Assembly (NCBI RefSeq): GCF_000767055.1
Contig: NZ_CP006764.1
Location: 1,426,001 to 1,490,000, forward strand
Source: Corynebacterium doosanense CAU 212 = DSM 45436
GTDB lineage: Bacteria; Actinomycetota; Actinomycetes; Mycobacteriales; Mycobacteriaceae
Length of the DNA stretch: 64,000 nucleotides
Direction of reading: 5' to 3'
The position numbers and the translations under genes were made by a program. Positions 55,643-64,000 of the stretch are shown one piece after another. Each line of letters starts with the position of its first letter. Positions within the stretch are counted from its first letter, which is position 1. The notes under the pieces are model-generated. The model was given only the letters and a program-made list of their open reading frames with translations, ran no database searches and had not been told where the DNA came from.

Positions 55643-55869
55643 CGTCGCGCGACCAGCCAGTACGCCGCCGGGCCGACGCCGTTGACCGCCTGGGCGAGGA
55701 CCCAGAGCCACTTCGGTCCGCGCAGCGAGGCGGCCGGACGGCGGAGAATGTCCGCCAGCGCGGCGGACTTCGCCGCGAGGTCGAGCGCGGCCACACTCAC
55801 CGCGGCCACCCGCACGCCGGTGGGGAGGTCGCTGATTTCGGCACGGATCTGATCTCTGGTGATGCCCAT
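55639..55869 (-). CDS. small PLDc_N-like membrane protein (76 aa)
   Basis: MGITRDQIRAEISDLPTG leads into a hydrophobic helix (VRVAAVSVAALDLAAKSAALADILRR), a polar LRGPKWLWVL, and a second helix ending GPAAYWLVARR. This two-helix pattern is the PLDc_N domain found at cardiolipin synthase N-termini and as small free proteins. Coupled to the DUF1990 gene by a 4-bp overlap. Confidence 0.78.
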   Translation of the reverse strand: MGITRDQIRAEISDLPTGVRVAAVSVAALDLAAKSAALADILRRPAASLRGPKWLWVLAQAVNGVGPAAYWLVARR

Positions 55870-55908
55870 GCGACCCGAGCCTAGCCGCGCCGCGTTAGGA
55901 TCGAGCCC

Positions 55909-56172
55909 ATGTTTGCCATCACCACGGTCACCGGAGCCGATCACACGGGAATCATCGCCGCCGTCACCACGGAGCTCGCCCACAGCGGCGTCAACATTCT
56001 CGACGTCTCCCAGACGATCATGGACCAGTGGTTCACCATGATCCTGCGGGTGGAGCTGCCCGACGACAACGTCTCGGCACTGCAGTCACGGCTGGATGAG
56101 GTGGGTCAGCGGGAGAAACTGGTCATCCGGGTCCAGTCGGAGAACCTCTTCACCGCCGTCAACGAGATCTAG
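55909..56172 (+). CDS. ACT-domain protein (UPF0237)
   Basis: The 87-residue single ACT domain ([49 protein letters not shown]) probably binds a small ligand such as an amino acid. It lies 8 bp before the PFL-like gene, a pairing kept in many bacteria. Homologue of the protein YjhC/UPF0237 type; cytoplasmic. Confidence 0.92.
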   Translation: MFAITTVTGADHTGIIAAVTTELAHSGVNILDVSQTIMDQWFTMILRVELPDDNVSALQSRLDEVGQREKLVIRVQSENLFTAVNEI

Positions 56173-56180
56173 GAACACCC

Positions 56181-57545
56181 ATGTCTCTCGAGTTCCAGTC
56201 CCGCGGCATTCTCGACACGATCGAGATGATCGAGAAGTACCGCCTGGACATCCGCACCGTCACCATGGGCATCTCACTGCTCGAATGCTCCCGCTCCACC
56301 ATGACCGAGACCGCGCAGGCCGTCTACGACCGGGTCACCACCCAGGCCAGCCGCCTGGTCGAGGTGTGCCGCGGCATCGAGGGAGAGTTGGGCATCCCCA
56401 TCGTCAACAAACGCATCTCCGTCACCCCGGTGTCGCTCATCACCGCGGCCGACGGCGGCGATCCGGTCGAGGTCGCCCGCGCGTTGGACCGCGCCGCCCG
56501 GGAGGTCGGGGTCAACTTCATCGGCGGTTACTCCGCGCTGGTGGAGAAGGGTGCGACCACGGCGGAGAAGCGGCTGATCCGCTCCCTGCCCGAGGCCCTG
56601 TCCACCACCGACGTCGTCTGCGGATCGGTGAACATCGCGTCGTCACGCGCCGGCATCAACATGAACGCCGCCGCCGAGATGGGACGGGTGATCAAGGAGG
56701 CCGCCGAGGCGACCAAGGACAACAACGCCATCGCCTGTGCCAAGCTCGTCGTCTTCGCCAACGCCGTCGGTGACAACCCGTTCATGGCCGGCGCCTTCCA
56801 CGGCGTAGAGGAGCCGGACTGCGTCGTCTCCGTCGGTGTCTCCGGACCGGGCGTGGTCAACCGCGCGCTGGGCAACCTCCGGGGAGCCTCGCTCAACGAG
56901 GTCGCCGAGGAGATCAAAAAGGCCGCCTTCAAGATCACCCGCGCCGGCCAGCTCGTGGGCAACCTCGCTGCCGGGCGCCTCGGGGTGCCGTTCGGCATCG
57001 TCGACCTGTCGCTCGCACCCACCGCCGAGGTGGGTGACTCCGTGGCCAACATCCTGGAGAACATGGGCCTGGACCAGGTGGGCACCCACGGCACCACGGC
57101 CGCGTTGGCGCTGCTCAACGACGCGGTGAAGAAGGGCGGCATGATGGCCTCCGCCAGAGTCGGCGGGCTCTCCGGGTCCTTCATCCCCGTCTCCGAGGAC
57201 GAGGGCATGATCAACGCGGTGCGCTCCGGCGCGATCTCCGTGGACAAACTCGAGGCCATGACGGCCATCTGCTCGGTCGGCCTGGACATGGTGGCCATCC
57301 CCGGCGACACCCCGGCCGAGATCATCTCAGGCATGATCGCCGACGAGGCCGCCATCGGCGTGATGAACCACAAGACCACCGCCGTGCGGGTCATCCCCGC
57401 CCCCGGCACGAGCGCCGGCGACGAGGTCAACTTCGGCGGGCTGCTGGGTTACGCGCCCGTCATTCCGGTCAACGAGGTGGGCAACGCCGCCTTCATCAAC
57501 CGGGGTGGATTCATCCCCGCGCCGGTGCACGGTTTCCGTAACTAA
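56181..57545 (+). CDS. PFL-like/DUF711 (UPF0210) family protein
   Basis: The 454-residue cytoplasmic protein begins [36 protein letters not shown] and shows [50 protein letters not shown] and FSRNP-type end FRN. The family adopts a glycyl-radical-enzyme-like barrel but has no known reaction. The conserved ACT partner upstream suggests amino-acid sensing. Strongly conserved, ordinary codon use. Confidence 0.92.
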   Translation: MSLEFQSRGILDTIEMIEKYRLDIRTVTMGISLLECSRSTMTETAQAVYDRVTTQASRLVEVCRGIEGELGIPIVNKRISVTPVSLITAADGGDPVEVARALDRAAREVGVNFIGGYSALVEKGATTAEKRLIRSLPEALSTTDVVCGSVNIASSRAGINMNAAAEMGRVIKEAAEATKDNNAIACAKLVVFANAVGDNPFMAGAFHGVEEPDCVVSVGVSGPGVVNRALGNLRGASLNEVAEEIKKAAFKITRAGQLVGNLAAGRLGVPFGIVDLSLAPTAEVGDSVANILENMGLDQVGTHGTTAALALLNDAVKKGGMMASARVGGLSGSFIPVSEDEGMINAVRSGAISVDKLEAMTAICSVGLDMVAIPGDTPAEIISGMIADEAAIGVMNHKTTAVRVIPAPGTSAGDEVNFGGLLGYAPVIPVNEVGNAAFINRGGFIPAPVHGFRN

Positions 57546-57613
57546 GGTTTCGCCTGCTAAAACTAGTGGATTAGCTTTCACCCCGTTGTCCAGCAGGCAA
57601 GCAGGATTCCCCC

Positions 57614-59068
57614 ATGTCGGTTAACGCCACCCACGACCCAGGTCTGAAACGATCGCTGTCGATGCGCCACCTCACCATGATCGCCATCGGCGGATCCATC
57701 GGCACCGGGCTCTTCGTAGCCTCCGGTGCCACGGTCTCCGAGGCCGGGCCCGGCGGCGCGCTCGTCGCCTACGCCCTCGTGGGTTTCATGGTGTGGCTGG
57801 TCATGCAGTCACTCGGTGAAATGGCGGCGTACCTGCCGGTCGCGGGCTCCTTCCAGGAGTACGGCTCCCGGTTCGTCTCCCCCTCCTTCGGTTTCGCCAT
57901 CGGCTGGAACTACTGGTTCAACTGGGCCATCACCCTCGCCGCCGAGCTCGTCGCCGCGGCCCTGGTGATGAAGTTCTGGTTCCCCGACACGCCCGCGGTC
58001 GTGTGGTCGGCGCTCTTTCTCCTGCTGGTCTTCGGCCTGAACGCGCTATCGACGAAGGCCTTCGGCGAGAGCGAATTCTGGTTCGCCTCCATCAAGGTCA
58101 TCACCGTCCTGGTGTTCCTCGCGCTCGGGCTGGCCATGATCCTGGGCATCCTCGGCGACGACTCCCCCGGGTTCGCCAACTGGGTCACCGAGGACGCCCC
58201 CTTCGTCAACGGCGGGCTCGGCGTGCTCGCCGTGGTCATCGCCGCCGGCTACTCCTTCCAGGGCACCGAGCTCGTCGGTGTCGCCGCCGGCGAGGCGGAG
58301 GACCCGGAGCGCACCCTGCCGCGGGCGATCCGCACGATCTTCTGGCGCATCCTGCTCTTCTACATCGGCGCCATCGCCGTCATCGGTTTCCTCATCCCCT
58401 ACACGGATCCCCGGCTTCTCGACGCCTCCGAGGACAACATTTCCGTCTCCCCCTTCACGCTCGTCTTCGACAACGCCGGCATCGCCATCGCCGCGGGTGT
58501 CATGAACGCGGTGATCCTCACCTCAGTGCTCTCCGCGGGCAACTCCGGCCTCTACGCCTCCACCCGCATGCTCTACTCCATGGCACACGAGGGGCTGGCC
58601 CCGAAGTTCTTCGGCAAACTCTCCGGGCACCGCGTCCCCATGCGCGCGCTCGTGGTCACCGCGTCGGTGGGCATGGTCGGCTTCATCACCTCGCTCATCG
58701 GCGAGGGCACGGCGTATGTCTTCCTGCTCACCATCAGCGCCCTGGCCGGGTTCATCACCTGGATCGGCATCGCCTACTGCCACGTGAAGTTCCGCGCGGC
58801 GCTCAAGGCGCAGGGCATTCCGCTCTCCGCGCTGCCCTACCGCGCGACCTTCGGCGCCACCGGCTCTCTCGTGGCGCTCATCCTCTGCATCCTGGTGGTC
58901 CTCGGGCAGGCCTACTCCCCGATCATCAACCACGAGAACCTCGTGGCCATCCTCAGCCCCTACCTGGGCATCCCAGCCTTCCTCGCGCTCTGGCTGGGCC
59001 ACAAACTGATCACCCGTTCCGTCCCCGTCGATCCCGCGCACGCCGACCTCACCCGCGCAGACAGGTAA
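57614..59068 (+). CDS. lysP: amino acid permease, LysP-like
   Basis: The 484-residue APC transporter has 12 helices and is close to E. coli LysP in several stretches: RHLTMIAIGGSIGTGLFVASGATVSEAGPGG, GWNYWFNWAITLAAELVAAALVMKFWFPDTP, GYSFQGTELVGVAAGEAEDP and NAVILTSVLSAGNSGLYASTRMLYS. Lysine:H+ symport is therefore the best guess, but other cationic or aromatic amino acids are possible. It is followed 8 bp later by a glutamine amidotransferase-like gene. Confidence 0.9.
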   Translation: MSVNATHDPGLKRSLSMRHLTMIAIGGSIGTGLFVASGATVSEAGPGGALVAYALVGFMVWLVMQSLGEMAAYLPVAGSFQEYGSRFVSPSFGFAIGWNYWFNWAITLAAELVAAALVMKFWFPDTPAVVWSALFLLLVFGLNALSTKAFGESEFWFASIKVITVLVFLALGLAMILGILGDDSPGFANWVTEDAPFVNGGLGVLAVVIAAGYSFQGTELVGVAAGEAEDPERTLPRAIRTIFWRILLFYIGAIAVIGFLIPYTDPRLLDASEDNISVSPFTLVFDNAGIAIAAGVMNAVILTSVLSAGNSGLYASTRMLYSMAHEGLAPKFFGKLSGHRVPMRALVVTASVGMVGFITSLIGEGTAYVFLLTISALAGFITWIGIAYCHVKFRAALKAQGIPLSALPYRATFGATGSLVALILCILVVLGQAYSPIINHENLVAILSPYLGIPAFLALWLGHKLITRSVPVDPAHADLTRADR

Positions 59069-59076
59069 TCGCCCCC

Positions 59077-59832
59077 ATGGCCGCAGAATTCAAACCTTTC
59101 CTCCTCATCAGCACCCGGCCCGAGGACGATGCCTCGGCCGCAGAACTGGTGAGTTTCCGCGAGAAGATGGGGCTTATCGACGACGAGATCATCCAGATTC
59201 GCCTGGAATCCCGCCCCCTGGGTGACTTCCGCATCGACGACTACTCGGGAATCGTCCTCGGCGGCTCGCCCTTCAACAACTCCGACGAGGTCAAGTCCGA
59301 GCTGCAGCAGCGGGTCGAGGCCGACATCGCGCGGATCATGGACGAGGTCCTCGCGCGGGACTTCCCGCTGTTCGGCGCGTGTTACGGCATCGGCGCGGTG
59401 GGCACCTCCATCGGTGCCCTGGTGGATCCGACGTACGGGGAAACCGCGTCCGTCGTCGCCATCTCTCTCACCGACGAGGGCAAGGTCGACCCCGTGCTCG
59501 AGGGCATGCCGCCGACCTTCCGGTCCATGGTGGGCCATAAGGACGCCATCACCTCCCTGCCCGACCGGGCCGTCCTCCTCGCCTCGGGCGAAGCGTGCCC
59601 GGTGCAGATGTTCCGGGTGGGCAAGAACGTCTACGCCACGCAGTTCCACCCCGAGCTCGACCCGGAGGCCTTCGCCTACCGGCTGCGTGTCTACGAAGGC
59701 CGGGGCTACTACGCACCCGGCGAGCTGGACAGCATCATCGCCACCACCGTCAACGTCGACCTCACCGTGGACGATCTGCTGCTGCGCAACTTCGCCCGGC
59801 TCCACCGCCAGCCGCTCGCGAGCACCGACTAA
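59077..59832 (+). CDS. class I glutamine amidotransferase-like protein
   Basis: The 251-residue protein has the catalytic nucleophile in LFGACYGIGAVG and the His/Glu pair in YATQFHPELDPEA, a complete GATase1 triad. VLGGSPFNNSD and MVGHKDAI are further family marks. It looks like a stand-alone glutaminase domain (GuaA-N type) that may act on gamma-glutamyl compounds or partner a synthase. It follows the permease by 8 bp and is probably co-transcribed. Confidence 0.9.
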   Translation: MAAEFKPFLLISTRPEDDASAAELVSFREKMGLIDDEIIQIRLESRPLGDFRIDDYSGIVLGGSPFNNSDEVKSELQQRVEADIARIMDEVLARDFPLFGACYGIGAVGTSIGALVDPTYGETASVVAISLTDEGKVDPVLEGMPPTFRSMVGHKDAITSLPDRAVLLASGEACPVQMFRVGKNVYATQFHPELDPEAFAYRLRVYEGRGYYAPGELDSIIATTVNVDLTVDDLLLRNFARLHRQPLASTD

Positions 59833-59896
59833 CCCGCGTTTTTAAAAGGTCACACTTCTGCGTCAATATCAGCGTTTATGACCGGGAGCATTCCAC

Positions 59897-59924
59897 AGTC
59901 GGCCGGGAAACTACGGGGCCGACT
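59897..59924. terminator. hairpin between amidotransferase and acyltransferase genes
   Basis: AGTCGGCC (59897-59904) pairs with GGCCGACT (59917-59924); a second small hairpin GGGGA/TCCCC lies at 59943-59956. No T-run. The rest of the 168-bp gap probably holds the acyltransferase promoter. Confidence 0.4.
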
Positions 59925-60000
59925 AGGGGGTGAATAAACCGCGGGGAATCATCCCCTGAGTTACGCATATTTCCGCCCCCGGGCGCTATGGTTATCCCTC

Positions 60001-61869
60001 GTGTCCGAAAACGTTCAGCTACTCCGGAAAAACAGCCGCATCCGCTCGATAGAGGGCCTCGACGGGGTGCGCGGCCTCGCCGTCACCGCCGTGCTCATCT
60101 ATCACTTCTTCGGTGACTGGCTACCAGGTGGTTTCCTCGGGGTCGACGTGTTCTTCGTCCTCTCCGGCTTTCTCATTACCTCGCTTCTTCTCCGGGAATT
60201 TGTCTTCACAGGCGGAATTGACCTGGTGGGATTCTGGCGTCGCCGGGTGCGCCGAATTCTCCCTCTCGCGGTGCTGGTGCTTGTCGCCACAACCGTGGCC
60301 GTCGGACTCATCGGCGGCGACGTCGCCGTGCAACTGCGTTCGCAGTTCTTCTCCACTTTATTTTTTGTCAACAACTGGGTGCAGATCGCGCAGGGCCAGA
60401 GTTACTTCTCCGATTCCGCCGTCCAGGTCACGGCGCACTACTGGTCGCTGGCCATCGAGGAGCAGTACTACGTCTTCTGGCCGCTGATCGTCGCCGGCCT
60501 GCTCTGGCCGCTGCGCAACCGGGTGCGCCAGCGCACGCTGCTGCTCACGGTCTCCCTCGTGCTGCTCGTCGCCTCCGTCGCGCTGATGGCCCTGCTGTAC
60601 ACCCCGGGCGAGGACGCCTCCCGCGTCTACTACGGCACGGACACCCACATGTTCGGCCTGCTCTTCGGCTCGGTGCTGGCCATGCTGCTCACCAGCGACA
60701 ACCCCGGTTCCGCCAACTACTCCTTCCCCTCCGGCCGGGCGCTCTTCCGGCGCCAGTGGGCCGCGGACTGGATTCCCGGTCTCGCCCTGCTGGGCCTGCT
60801 CATCCTGCTCGTCACCGTCGACGCCACCACGCCGTGGCCGTACTACGGCGGCATCGCCCTGTCGACCCTGCTGACCACCATCGTCATCGCGGGCGTGGTG
60901 CAGGGAGGCAACGTCGTCGACGAATGGTTCTCGGTCTCGACGCTGCGGTGGATCGGCAAACGTTCCTTCTCCATCTACCTGTGGCACTGGCCCGTCGTCA
61001 CGATCCTTCGCGCCGTCCTCCCCCCGGACAATGCCTGGCTGCCCGGCGTCCTCGCGGTGCTGATCACCCTGGTGCTCTCAGAGCTGTCCTACCGTTTCGT
61101 GGAGAACCCCTTCCGTCGCCGCGGCTGGCGTGCCACGATGCGCTCGCTGTTCGGCCGGCCCTTCTGGCGGGCGCTTGTCGCGGGCCTGGTGTCCCTCGCC
61201 CTGCTCGCCGGGGTGGTGTACGCCCTGATCACCGCGCCCTCGAAGACCCAGCTCGAGCTCGACCTGGAGGAGATGCAGCAGAGAGCCGCGCCGCAGGGTG
61301 CCCCGCCGGTGCAGCAGGCTCCGCCGAAGCCCGACCGCGAGGTTCCCGAGGGCACACAGATCACCGCCATCGGCGACTCCGTCATGCTGGCCAGCCAGGC
61401 CGCCCTGCAGGAGGAGTTCCCCGGCATCTGGGTCGACGGCGCGGTCAGCCGCCACTACACGGAGGGCCTGGCCATCCTCCAGCAGATGGACGCGGCGGGC
61501 ACGCTCGGCCAGGTGGTCATCATGGGCTTCGGCACCAACGGCCCATCCTTCGGCGCGGGTAACGAGGAGATGCTCGACGAGATTCGCGAGACCGTCGGCC
61601 CCGACCGCCTGCTCATCTACATGCTTCCCTACGGCGATCGCTGGTACATGGCCGACGCCGAGTCGGAGCTGCTGGAAGAGGCCGCGGAACAGGACAACGT
61701 CTACATTGCGGACTGGTGCCACGCCGCGCGCGACAACACCACGCTGCTTCGCGACGATCTCATCCACCCCACCGCCGAGGGCGCCTACGCCTACTCCGGC
61801 GCGATCGCCGAGGCCATTGACCAGTGGGTCAACGACGAGAAGGTCGACCCAGGCTATTGCGGGGTGTAA
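60001..61869 (+). CDS. AT3-SGNH membrane O-acyltransferase
   Basis: The 622-residue protein joins an N-terminal acyltransferase-3 membrane domain (about 10 helices) to an exported SGNH domain. AT3 marks are GLDGVRGLAVTAVLIYHFF (R24 and H35, the R-x10-H motif) and GVDVFFVLSGFLITSLL. The SGNH part has GDS (S460), GFGTNGP and DLIHP (D586, H589). Such proteins acetylate cell-surface sugars, for example OatA on peptidoglycan or trehalose mycolates in corynebacteria; the target is unknown. GTG start at 60001. Confidence 0.92.
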   Translation: MSENVQLLRKNSRIRSIEGLDGVRGLAVTAVLIYHFFGDWLPGGFLGVDVFFVLSGFLITSLLLREFVFTGGIDLVGFWRRRVRRILPLAVLVLVATTVAVGLIGGDVAVQLRSQFFSTLFFVNNWVQIAQGQSYFSDSAVQVTAHYWSLAIEEQYYVFWPLIVAGLLWPLRNRVRQRTLLLTVSLVLLVASVALMALLYTPGEDASRVYYGTDTHMFGLLFGSVLAMLLTSDNPGSANYSFPSGRALFRRQWAADWIPGLALLGLLILLVTVDATTPWPYYGGIALSTLLTTIVIAGVVQGGNVVDEWFSVSTLRWIGKRSFSIYLWHWPVVTILRAVLPPDNAWLPGVLAVLITLVLSELSYRFVENPFRRRGWRATMRSLFGRPFWRALVAGLVSLALLAGVVYALITAPSKTQLELDLEEMQQRAAPQGAPPVQQAPPKPDREVPEGTQITAIGDSVMLASQAALQEEFPGIWVDGAVSRHYTEGLAILQQMDAAGTLGQVVIMGFGTNGPSFGAGNEEMLDEIRETVGPDRLLIYMLPYGDRWYMADAESELLEEAAEQDNVYIADWCHAARDNTTLLRDDLIHPTAEGAYAYSGAIAEAIDQWVNDEKVDPGYCGV

Positions 61870-61875
61870 ACCCGG

Positions 61876-63504
61876 CTAGGCCAGCTCGACGATCTCCATG
61901 TACTCGTCGTTCCAGAGGTCCTCGTCGCCGTCGGGCATGATGATCACACGCTCGGGCTCCAGGGCGCGCACGGCGCCCGGGTCGTGGGTGACCAGCACGA
62001 CGGCGCCCTTGTAGGTCTTCAGCGCATCGAGGACCTGCTCACGCGAGATGGGGTCGAGGTTGTTGGTGGGCTCGTCGAGAAGCAGCACGTTCGCGCGCGA
62101 GGACACCAGGGTGGCCAGCGCGAGGCGGGTCTTCTCACCACCGGAGAGGGTGCCGGCGGGTTGCTCGAGTTTGTCGCCCTGGAACATGAACGCGCCGAGA
62201 AGGGAACGCAGGTCCTGCTCGTTGGCGTCGGGACAGGCCTCGATGGTGTTGCGCCAGACGGACTTGTCGCCGTCGATGGTGTCGTGCTCCTGGGCGAAGT
62301 AACCCACCTTGAGGCCGTGGCCGGAGACGATTCCGCCCTCGCCGTCGGTGCGCTCCACGCCGGCGAGTAGCTTGAGCAGGGTGGTCTTGCCGGCGCCGTT
62401 GGTGCCCAGGACGACGACGCGGGAGCCCTTGTCGATGGCCAGGTCCACACCCGCGAACACCTCGAGCGAGCCGTACATCTTGGTCAGGCCCTTGGCGTGC
62501 ATGGGCGTCTTGCCGCAGGGGGCGGGGTCCGGGAAGGAGATGTTGGCGACCTTGTCGTCGACACGCACGTCGTCGAGCTGGTTCATCATCCGGTCCGCAC
62601 GGGCGAGCATCTGCTTGGCGGCGGCGGCCTTGGTGGCCTTGGCGCCGAGCTTGGCGGCCTGCTTGTGCAGGGCCGCGGACTTCTTCTCGGCGTTGGCACG
62701 CTCGCGGCGGCGACGGGTCTCGTCGAGGGCGCGGGCGTCCTTGTACTTCTGGAAACCCATGTTGTACACGTCGGCCTCGGCGCGCACGGCGTCGAGGTAC
62801 CAGATCTTGTTGCACACGTCCGAGAGCAGGTCCACGTCGTGCGAGATGATGATGAGCCCGCCCTCGTGCTTGGACAGGAATCCGCGCAGCCAGGTGATGG
62901 AGTCGGCGTCCAGGTGGTTGGTGGGCTCGTCGAGAAGCAACGTCGTCGCTGACTTGCCGGAGCCGTTCGAGGCGGCGAAGAGGATCTGTGCCAGCTCCAC
63001 GCGGCGGCGCTGACCGCCGGAGAGGGTCTTCAGCTGCTGGTCGAGCACCCGGGGCTCGAGGCCCAGGTTGTCGCAGATCTGAGAGAGTTCGGACTCAGCC
63101 TCGTACCCGCCGAGCGACTGGTAACGCTCCTCCAGGTTGGAGAACTTGCGGATGGCCTTGTCTAGCTTGTCGCCCTCCGAGTTGGACATGAGGTCCTGCT
63201 GCTTCGACATCGCGCGGCCGATTTCGTCGAGGCCACGCGCGGAGAGCACCCGCTCGCGGGCGGTCTGCTCGACGTTGCCCTCCTTGGAGTCCTGCGGGAG
63301 GTAGCCGATCTCGCCGGTGCGGGTGACACTGCCGCCGTAGGGCTGCGTCTCCCCCGCGAGGATGCGCATCGTGGTGGTCTTGCCCGCGCCGTTGCGCCCC
63401 ACGAGTCCGACCCGGTCGCCCGCCTGCACACGCAGATGGGCGCCCGGAGCATTGAGCAGGGTCCGGGCGCCGACACGTACTTCAAGATCTTTGGTGGCAA
63501 TCAC
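61876..63504 (-). CDS. ABC-F family ATPase
   Basis: The 542-residue soluble protein has two ABC domains without membrane parts: Walker A GRNGAGKT (36-43) and GTNGAGKT, signatures LSGGQRRRVELAQ and LSGGEKTRLALA, and Walker B LLLDEPTNHLD and LLLDEPTNNLD. The charged linker (RRRRERANAEKKSAALHKQA) is the ribosome-reaching arm. ABC-F proteins act on stalled ribosomes; which subtype is unclear. GTG at 63504 (VIATKDLEV) is used. Confidence 0.93.
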   Translation of the reverse strand: MIATKDLEVRVGARTLLNAPGAHLRVQAGDRVGLVGRNGAGKTTTMRILAGETQPYGGSVTRTGEIGYLPQDSKEGNVEQTARERVLSARGLDEIGRAMSKQQDLMSNSEGDKLDKAIRKFSNLEERYQSLGGYEAESELSQICDNLGLEPRVLDQQLKTLSGGQRRRVELAQILFAASNGSGKSATTLLLDEPTNHLDADSITWLRGFLSKHEGGLIIISHDVDLLSDVCNKIWYLDAVRAEADVYNMGFQKYKDARALDETRRRRERANAEKKSAALHKQAAKLGAKATKAAAAKQMLARADRMMNQLDDVRVDDKVANISFPDPAPCGKTPMHAKGLTKMYGSLEVFAGVDLAIDKGSRVVVLGTNGAGKTTLLKLLAGVERTDGEGGIVSGHGLKVGYFAQEHDTIDGDKSVWRNTIEACPDANEQDLRSLLGAFMFQGDKLEQPAGTLSGGEKTRLALATLVSSRANVLLLDEPTNNLDPISREQVLDALKTYKGAVVLVTHDPGAVRALEPERVIIMPDGDEDLWNDEYMEIVELA

Positions 63505-63576
63505 AAGGTGCCACCCTATCAGCCCTGTCAAACAGGATTAAACCAGCTTATCGACGCTGTTTGCCCAGCGTCCGGC

Positions 63577-63978
63577 TTAGACAGCGAAGCCGAGTGCGCG
63601 CAGCTGTTCGCGGCCTTCCTCGGTGATCATGTGCGGGCCCCACGGCGGCATCCACACCCAGTTGAGCAGAAGCTCTTCGGCGGTGGTGTTGCCGAGGACC
63701 GCGGCGGTGGCCTGGTCCTCGATGACGTCCGTGAGCGGGCAGGCCGGTGAGGTGAGGGTCATGTTGACCACGGCGGTGTCGCGGCCGTTCTCGTCGGTCT
63801 CGATCCAGATGTCGTAGACGAGTCCGAGGTCGACGACGTTGATGCCGAGCTCCGGGTCGATGACGTCGCGGAGGTACTCCTCCACCTCTCCGGCGAGCTT
63901 GAGCTGCTCGTCGGACTGCTCCGGGCGCTCGCGGGCGCCGTCGAAGCTGGAGTTCGGGCTGGGGCTGGGTTCGGTCAT
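63577..63978 (-). CDS. sufT: iron-sulfur assembly factor SufT (DUF59/MIP18-like)
   Basis: The 133-residue protein has a disordered N-terminus then the MIP18 domain: LRDVIDPELGINVVDLGLVYDIWIE and the reactive Cys in LTSPACPLTDVIED. It helps mature Fe-S proteins. AAGGAG precedes ATG at 63978. Closely following codons on the same strand suggest it is the last gene of a suf operon that continues outside the window. Confidence 0.93.
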   Translation of the reverse strand: MTEPSPSPNSSFDGARERPEQSDEQLKLAGEVEEYLRDVIDPELGINVVDLGLVYDIWIETDENGRDTAVVNMTLTSPACPLTDVIEDQATAAVLGNTTAEELLLNWVWMPPWGPHMITEEGREQLRALGFAV

Positions 63979-63980
63979 GG

Positions 63981-64000
63981 TTACTGCTCCTTGTTGTTGA
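63981..64000 (-). CDS. C-terminal end of an upstream gene (probably sufU)
   Basis: Minus-strand codons AAC AAC AAG GAG CAG then TAA (63983-63981) form the end of an open frame entering from beyond the window, ending 2 bp before the sufT start codon. sufU usually lies there. Six codons are too few to identify it. Confidence 0.3.

Overview
The window is high-GC actinobacterial chromosome, almost certainly Corynebacterium. Markers are rbpA, the adjacent but unfused polyprenol-phosphate mannose synthase and apolipoprotein N-acyltransferase genes (fused in mycobacteria), mycothiol ligase mshC, the aconitase/AcnR pair, and a complete Pup/ARC locus with no 20S proteasome genes. The block mshC-uppP-aldo/keto reductase-lipoprotein-pyrD is, from memory, also the order in C. 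glutamicum.

Layout. 1-4.2 kb: partial methyltransferase, type II NADH dehydrogenase, an unusual cyclopropane-synthase-like protein, VOC and SRPBCC proteins. 4.2-5.66 kb: a lower-GC cassette with a MarR regulator and a divergent cupin gene that share a perfect palindromic operator candidate. 5.66-12.8 kb: hypothetical protein, a 52-residue membrane protein, YceI, a zinc-finger protein, rbpA, the ppm/lnt/fxsA envelope operon, a lipase-like hydrolase and a half-length CobG-like protein. 12.83-15.1 kb: an AT-richer island holding a stand-alone OLD-family ATPase/TOPRIM nuclease, a plausible phage-defence gene. 15.1-17.6 kb: SDR, M24 peptidase, and a small trypsin-like protein. 17.6-28.9 kb: one long leftward gene train running trmI-arc-dop-pup-pafA-pafB-pafC-tatA-tatC-helY. 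28.9-31.8 kb: aminopeptidase, RecB-like nuclease and YhhN protein, with palindromes and tandem repeats. 31.8-40.6 kb: fhs, a Dcu transporter and aspA, then hisG/hisE, a HAD phosphatase, mshC and uppP. 40.6-44.4 kb: degenerate aldo/keto reductase, lipoprotein, pyrD, PEBP protein. 44.5 kb: tRNA-Leu(GAG). 44.7-50.7 kb: TVP38 protein, an HTH protein, SPFH/NfeD pair, DUF3097, ferrochelatase, and an NlpC/P60 hydrolase with a long structured leader. 51-55.2 kb: acn with an AcnR operator candidate, then acnR. 55.2-64 kb: small conserved proteins, ACT/PFL pair, lysine-type permease, glutamine amidotransferase, an AT3-SGNH acyltransferase, an ABC-F protein and sufT, which marks the edge of a suf cluster.

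Main functional groupings. Dop deamidates Pup, PafA attaches it, and ARC probably unfolds pupylated proteins. With no proteasome nearby and no GQYL tail on ARC, this is the unfold/release version of the pathway. PafBC are co-transcribed DNA-damage regulators. Aspartase plus the Dcu transporter form an aspartate/fumarate module.

The strongest unexplained signal is a dispersed motif, GTCGATAAGC (or GTCGATAAG), found 13 times on both strands, in three reading frames and once outside genes. By hand estimate this is far above chance. The two AT-richer cassettes (4.2-5.66 kb and 12.83-15.1 kb) each sit between convergent genes without disrupting them.
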